From Alkaliphilus peptidifermentans DSM 18978 (GTDB lineage Bacteria > Bacillota > Clostridia > Peptostreptococcales > Natronincolaceae): a DNA stretch of 64,000 nucleotides. The notes under the pieces are model-generated. The model was given only the letters and a program-made list of their open reading frames with translations. It was not told the origin of the DNA and ran no database searches. The DNA lies in assembly GCF_900101495.1 (NCBI RefSeq), contig NZ_FMUS01000025.1, forward strand, positions 1 through 64,000, in the 5' to 3' direction. The stretch's first letter is position 1. Each line of letters begins with the position of its first letter. This document shows positions 63,109-64,000 of this stretch, one piece after another. Position numbers and translations under genes: made by a program.

Positions 63109-64000
63109 ATGAAGGTGCTCTTAACGGCTTTGAATGCAAAGTATATACATACAAATCTGGCTATTAGGTACTTGAAAAAGTCCGTAGAGAAGCTTTTTCC
63201 AGAAACTCAAACTATGGAATTTACTATTAATCATCATATTGAATATATACTGGCAGAAATATATAAAGCTCATCCCGATGTGCTTTGTTTCTCCTGTTAT
63301 ATATGGAATATTGATATGGTTTTGGAAATATGCGATTCAATTAAAAAAGTAATGCCAGAGTTAACCATTATATTGGGAGGGCCAGAGGTTTCCTTCGATG
63401 CAGATGTTCTCATGAAAAATAATGATGCAATTGATATTGTAGTTATTGGAGATGGCGAATTAACCTTTAAAAATCTATTGGATACATTATATAAATATGG
63501 TGACTATTCTGAAATTCCAGGTATTGTCTATAGAGCACGGGGAAATGTGTTTTTTACTTCAGAACATTCCGATAAGCTAAAAATGGTAGAGCTTCCATTT
63601 CCCTATGAAGATGAAGCTATAGATAAGGATAAAATCGTATATTATGAAAGCTCTAGGGGATGCCCATTTAATTGCCAATACTGTTTATCTTCATCATTTC
63701 AAGGGGTTGATTATTTACCGATTGAACGGGTGAAAGAGGAGCTTATGTACCTACTAAAGACAGAGGTAAGACAGGTGAAGTTTGTTGACCGTACCTTCAA
63801 TGCACGAAAAGAATACGCACTAGAAATAATGAAATTTATATTAGAAAATAATAATGGTATAACTAACTTTCACTTTGAGGTGACTGCTGATTTAATAGAC
63901 GAAGAAATGTTAATTTTTCTTGAATCTGTGCCCACAGGACTTTTTCAATTTGAAATAGGAATACAATCAACAAATGAAGAGACCTTGAAGGCTATTGATC
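63109..64000 (+). CDS. B12-binding domain radical SAM protein, cut by the window end
   Basis: 297 residues are visible and the frame is open at the edge. Residues 1-140 form a cobalamin-binding-like domain (MKVLLTALNAKYIHTNLAIR, VLCFSCYIWNID, IILGGPEVSFD, IDIVVIGDGELTFKNLL). The radical SAM core begins YYESSRGCPFNCQYCLSS with C185, C189 and C192 (CxxxCxxC) for the iron-sulfur cluster, then VKFVDRTFNARKEYALEIM and QFEIGIQSTNEETL. GAGGA precedes the ATG. It is the type usually ending in DUF4080. Substrate unknown. Confidence 0.9.
   Translation, partial: MKVLLTALNAKYIHTNLAIRYLKKSVEKLFPETQTMEFTINHHIEYILAEIYKAHPDVLCFSCYIWNIDMVLEICDSIKKVMPELTIILGGPEVSFDADVLMKNNDAIDIVVIGDGELTFKNLLDTLYKYGDYSEIPGIVYRARGNVFFTSEHSDKLKMVELPFPYEDEAIDKDKIVYYESSRGCPFNCQYCLSSSFQGVDYLPIERVKEELMYLLKTEVRQVKFVDRTFNARKEYALEIMKFILENNNGITNFHFEVTADLIDEEMLIFLESVPTGLFQFEIGIQSTNEETLKAID

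Overview
The window looks like chromosome from a low-GC, endospore-forming, anaerobic Clostridia member. Supports are the AT-rich sequence with strong AGGAGG-type ribosome sites, a gerA-type germinant receptor operon, a GerM-domain lipoprotein, a T-box leader before argS, and a lactate operon built on electron-transfer flavoprotein. An Alkaliphilus-like organism fits the gene repertoire, but this is inference and not shown by any marker. There is no rRNA, tRNA, CRISPR array or prophage.

Layout. 1-230: 5' end of an IS1182-type transposase. 230-3460: leader with nested inverted repeats, then DUF969-DUF979-pcp-GGCT, a candidate 5-oxoproline (pyroglutamate) module. 3614-4297: Crp/Fnr regulator. 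4787-16558: a sugar-nucleotide transferase/phosphomannomutase-like fusion, a 2851-residue NdvB-type glucan synthase/phosphorylase and a Gln-rich protein. 17361-23846: lactate permease, EtfB, EtfA, FAD lactate dehydrogenase and a LarA-type racemase, preceded by a GntR-like operator and a cre-like site. 24139-30748: gamma-glutamyltransferase, YhaO-YhaN nuclease pair, GIY-YIG protein and a cis-prenyltransferase. 30819-36233: metallo-beta-lactamase fold protein, small hypotheticals, a surface protein, and a sigma factor/anti-sigma pair. 36434-37306: DUF1028 protein. 37419-39184: MarR regulator, a peptide with Cys-Cys pairs every ten residues, and an ArsP/YraQ-like permease; two promoter regions share a 13-nt palindrome. 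39363-41171: TypA/BipA. 41215-44347: ABC exporter under a consensus promoter with two operator-like repeats, ending in a 37-residue membrane peptide. 44645-48123: MutS2, DUF523, GerM lipoprotein. 48385-52135 (minus): GerC-GerB-GerA. 52320-53660: chemotaxis receptor. 53771-54461: internally deleted IS1182-type element. 54538-58917: DUF4097 lipoprotein, T-box, argS, and a degenerate ADP-ribosylglycohydrolase-like protein. 59220-64000: a repeat-like structured segment, MATE exporter, phospholipase C-like protein, a membrane-anchored protein, an acetyltransferase, and a truncated B12-binding radical SAM gene.

The best candidate for something undescribed is 37369-39184: regulator, regular CC-repeat peptide and permease, with Cys-Cys pairs in both regulator and peptide and a shared palindrome at two promoters. 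It reads as a thiol-based metal or metalloid response unit. Second are the pyroglutamate module with its possible structured leader, and the fusion gene at 4787 whose best-placed start codon is ATT.
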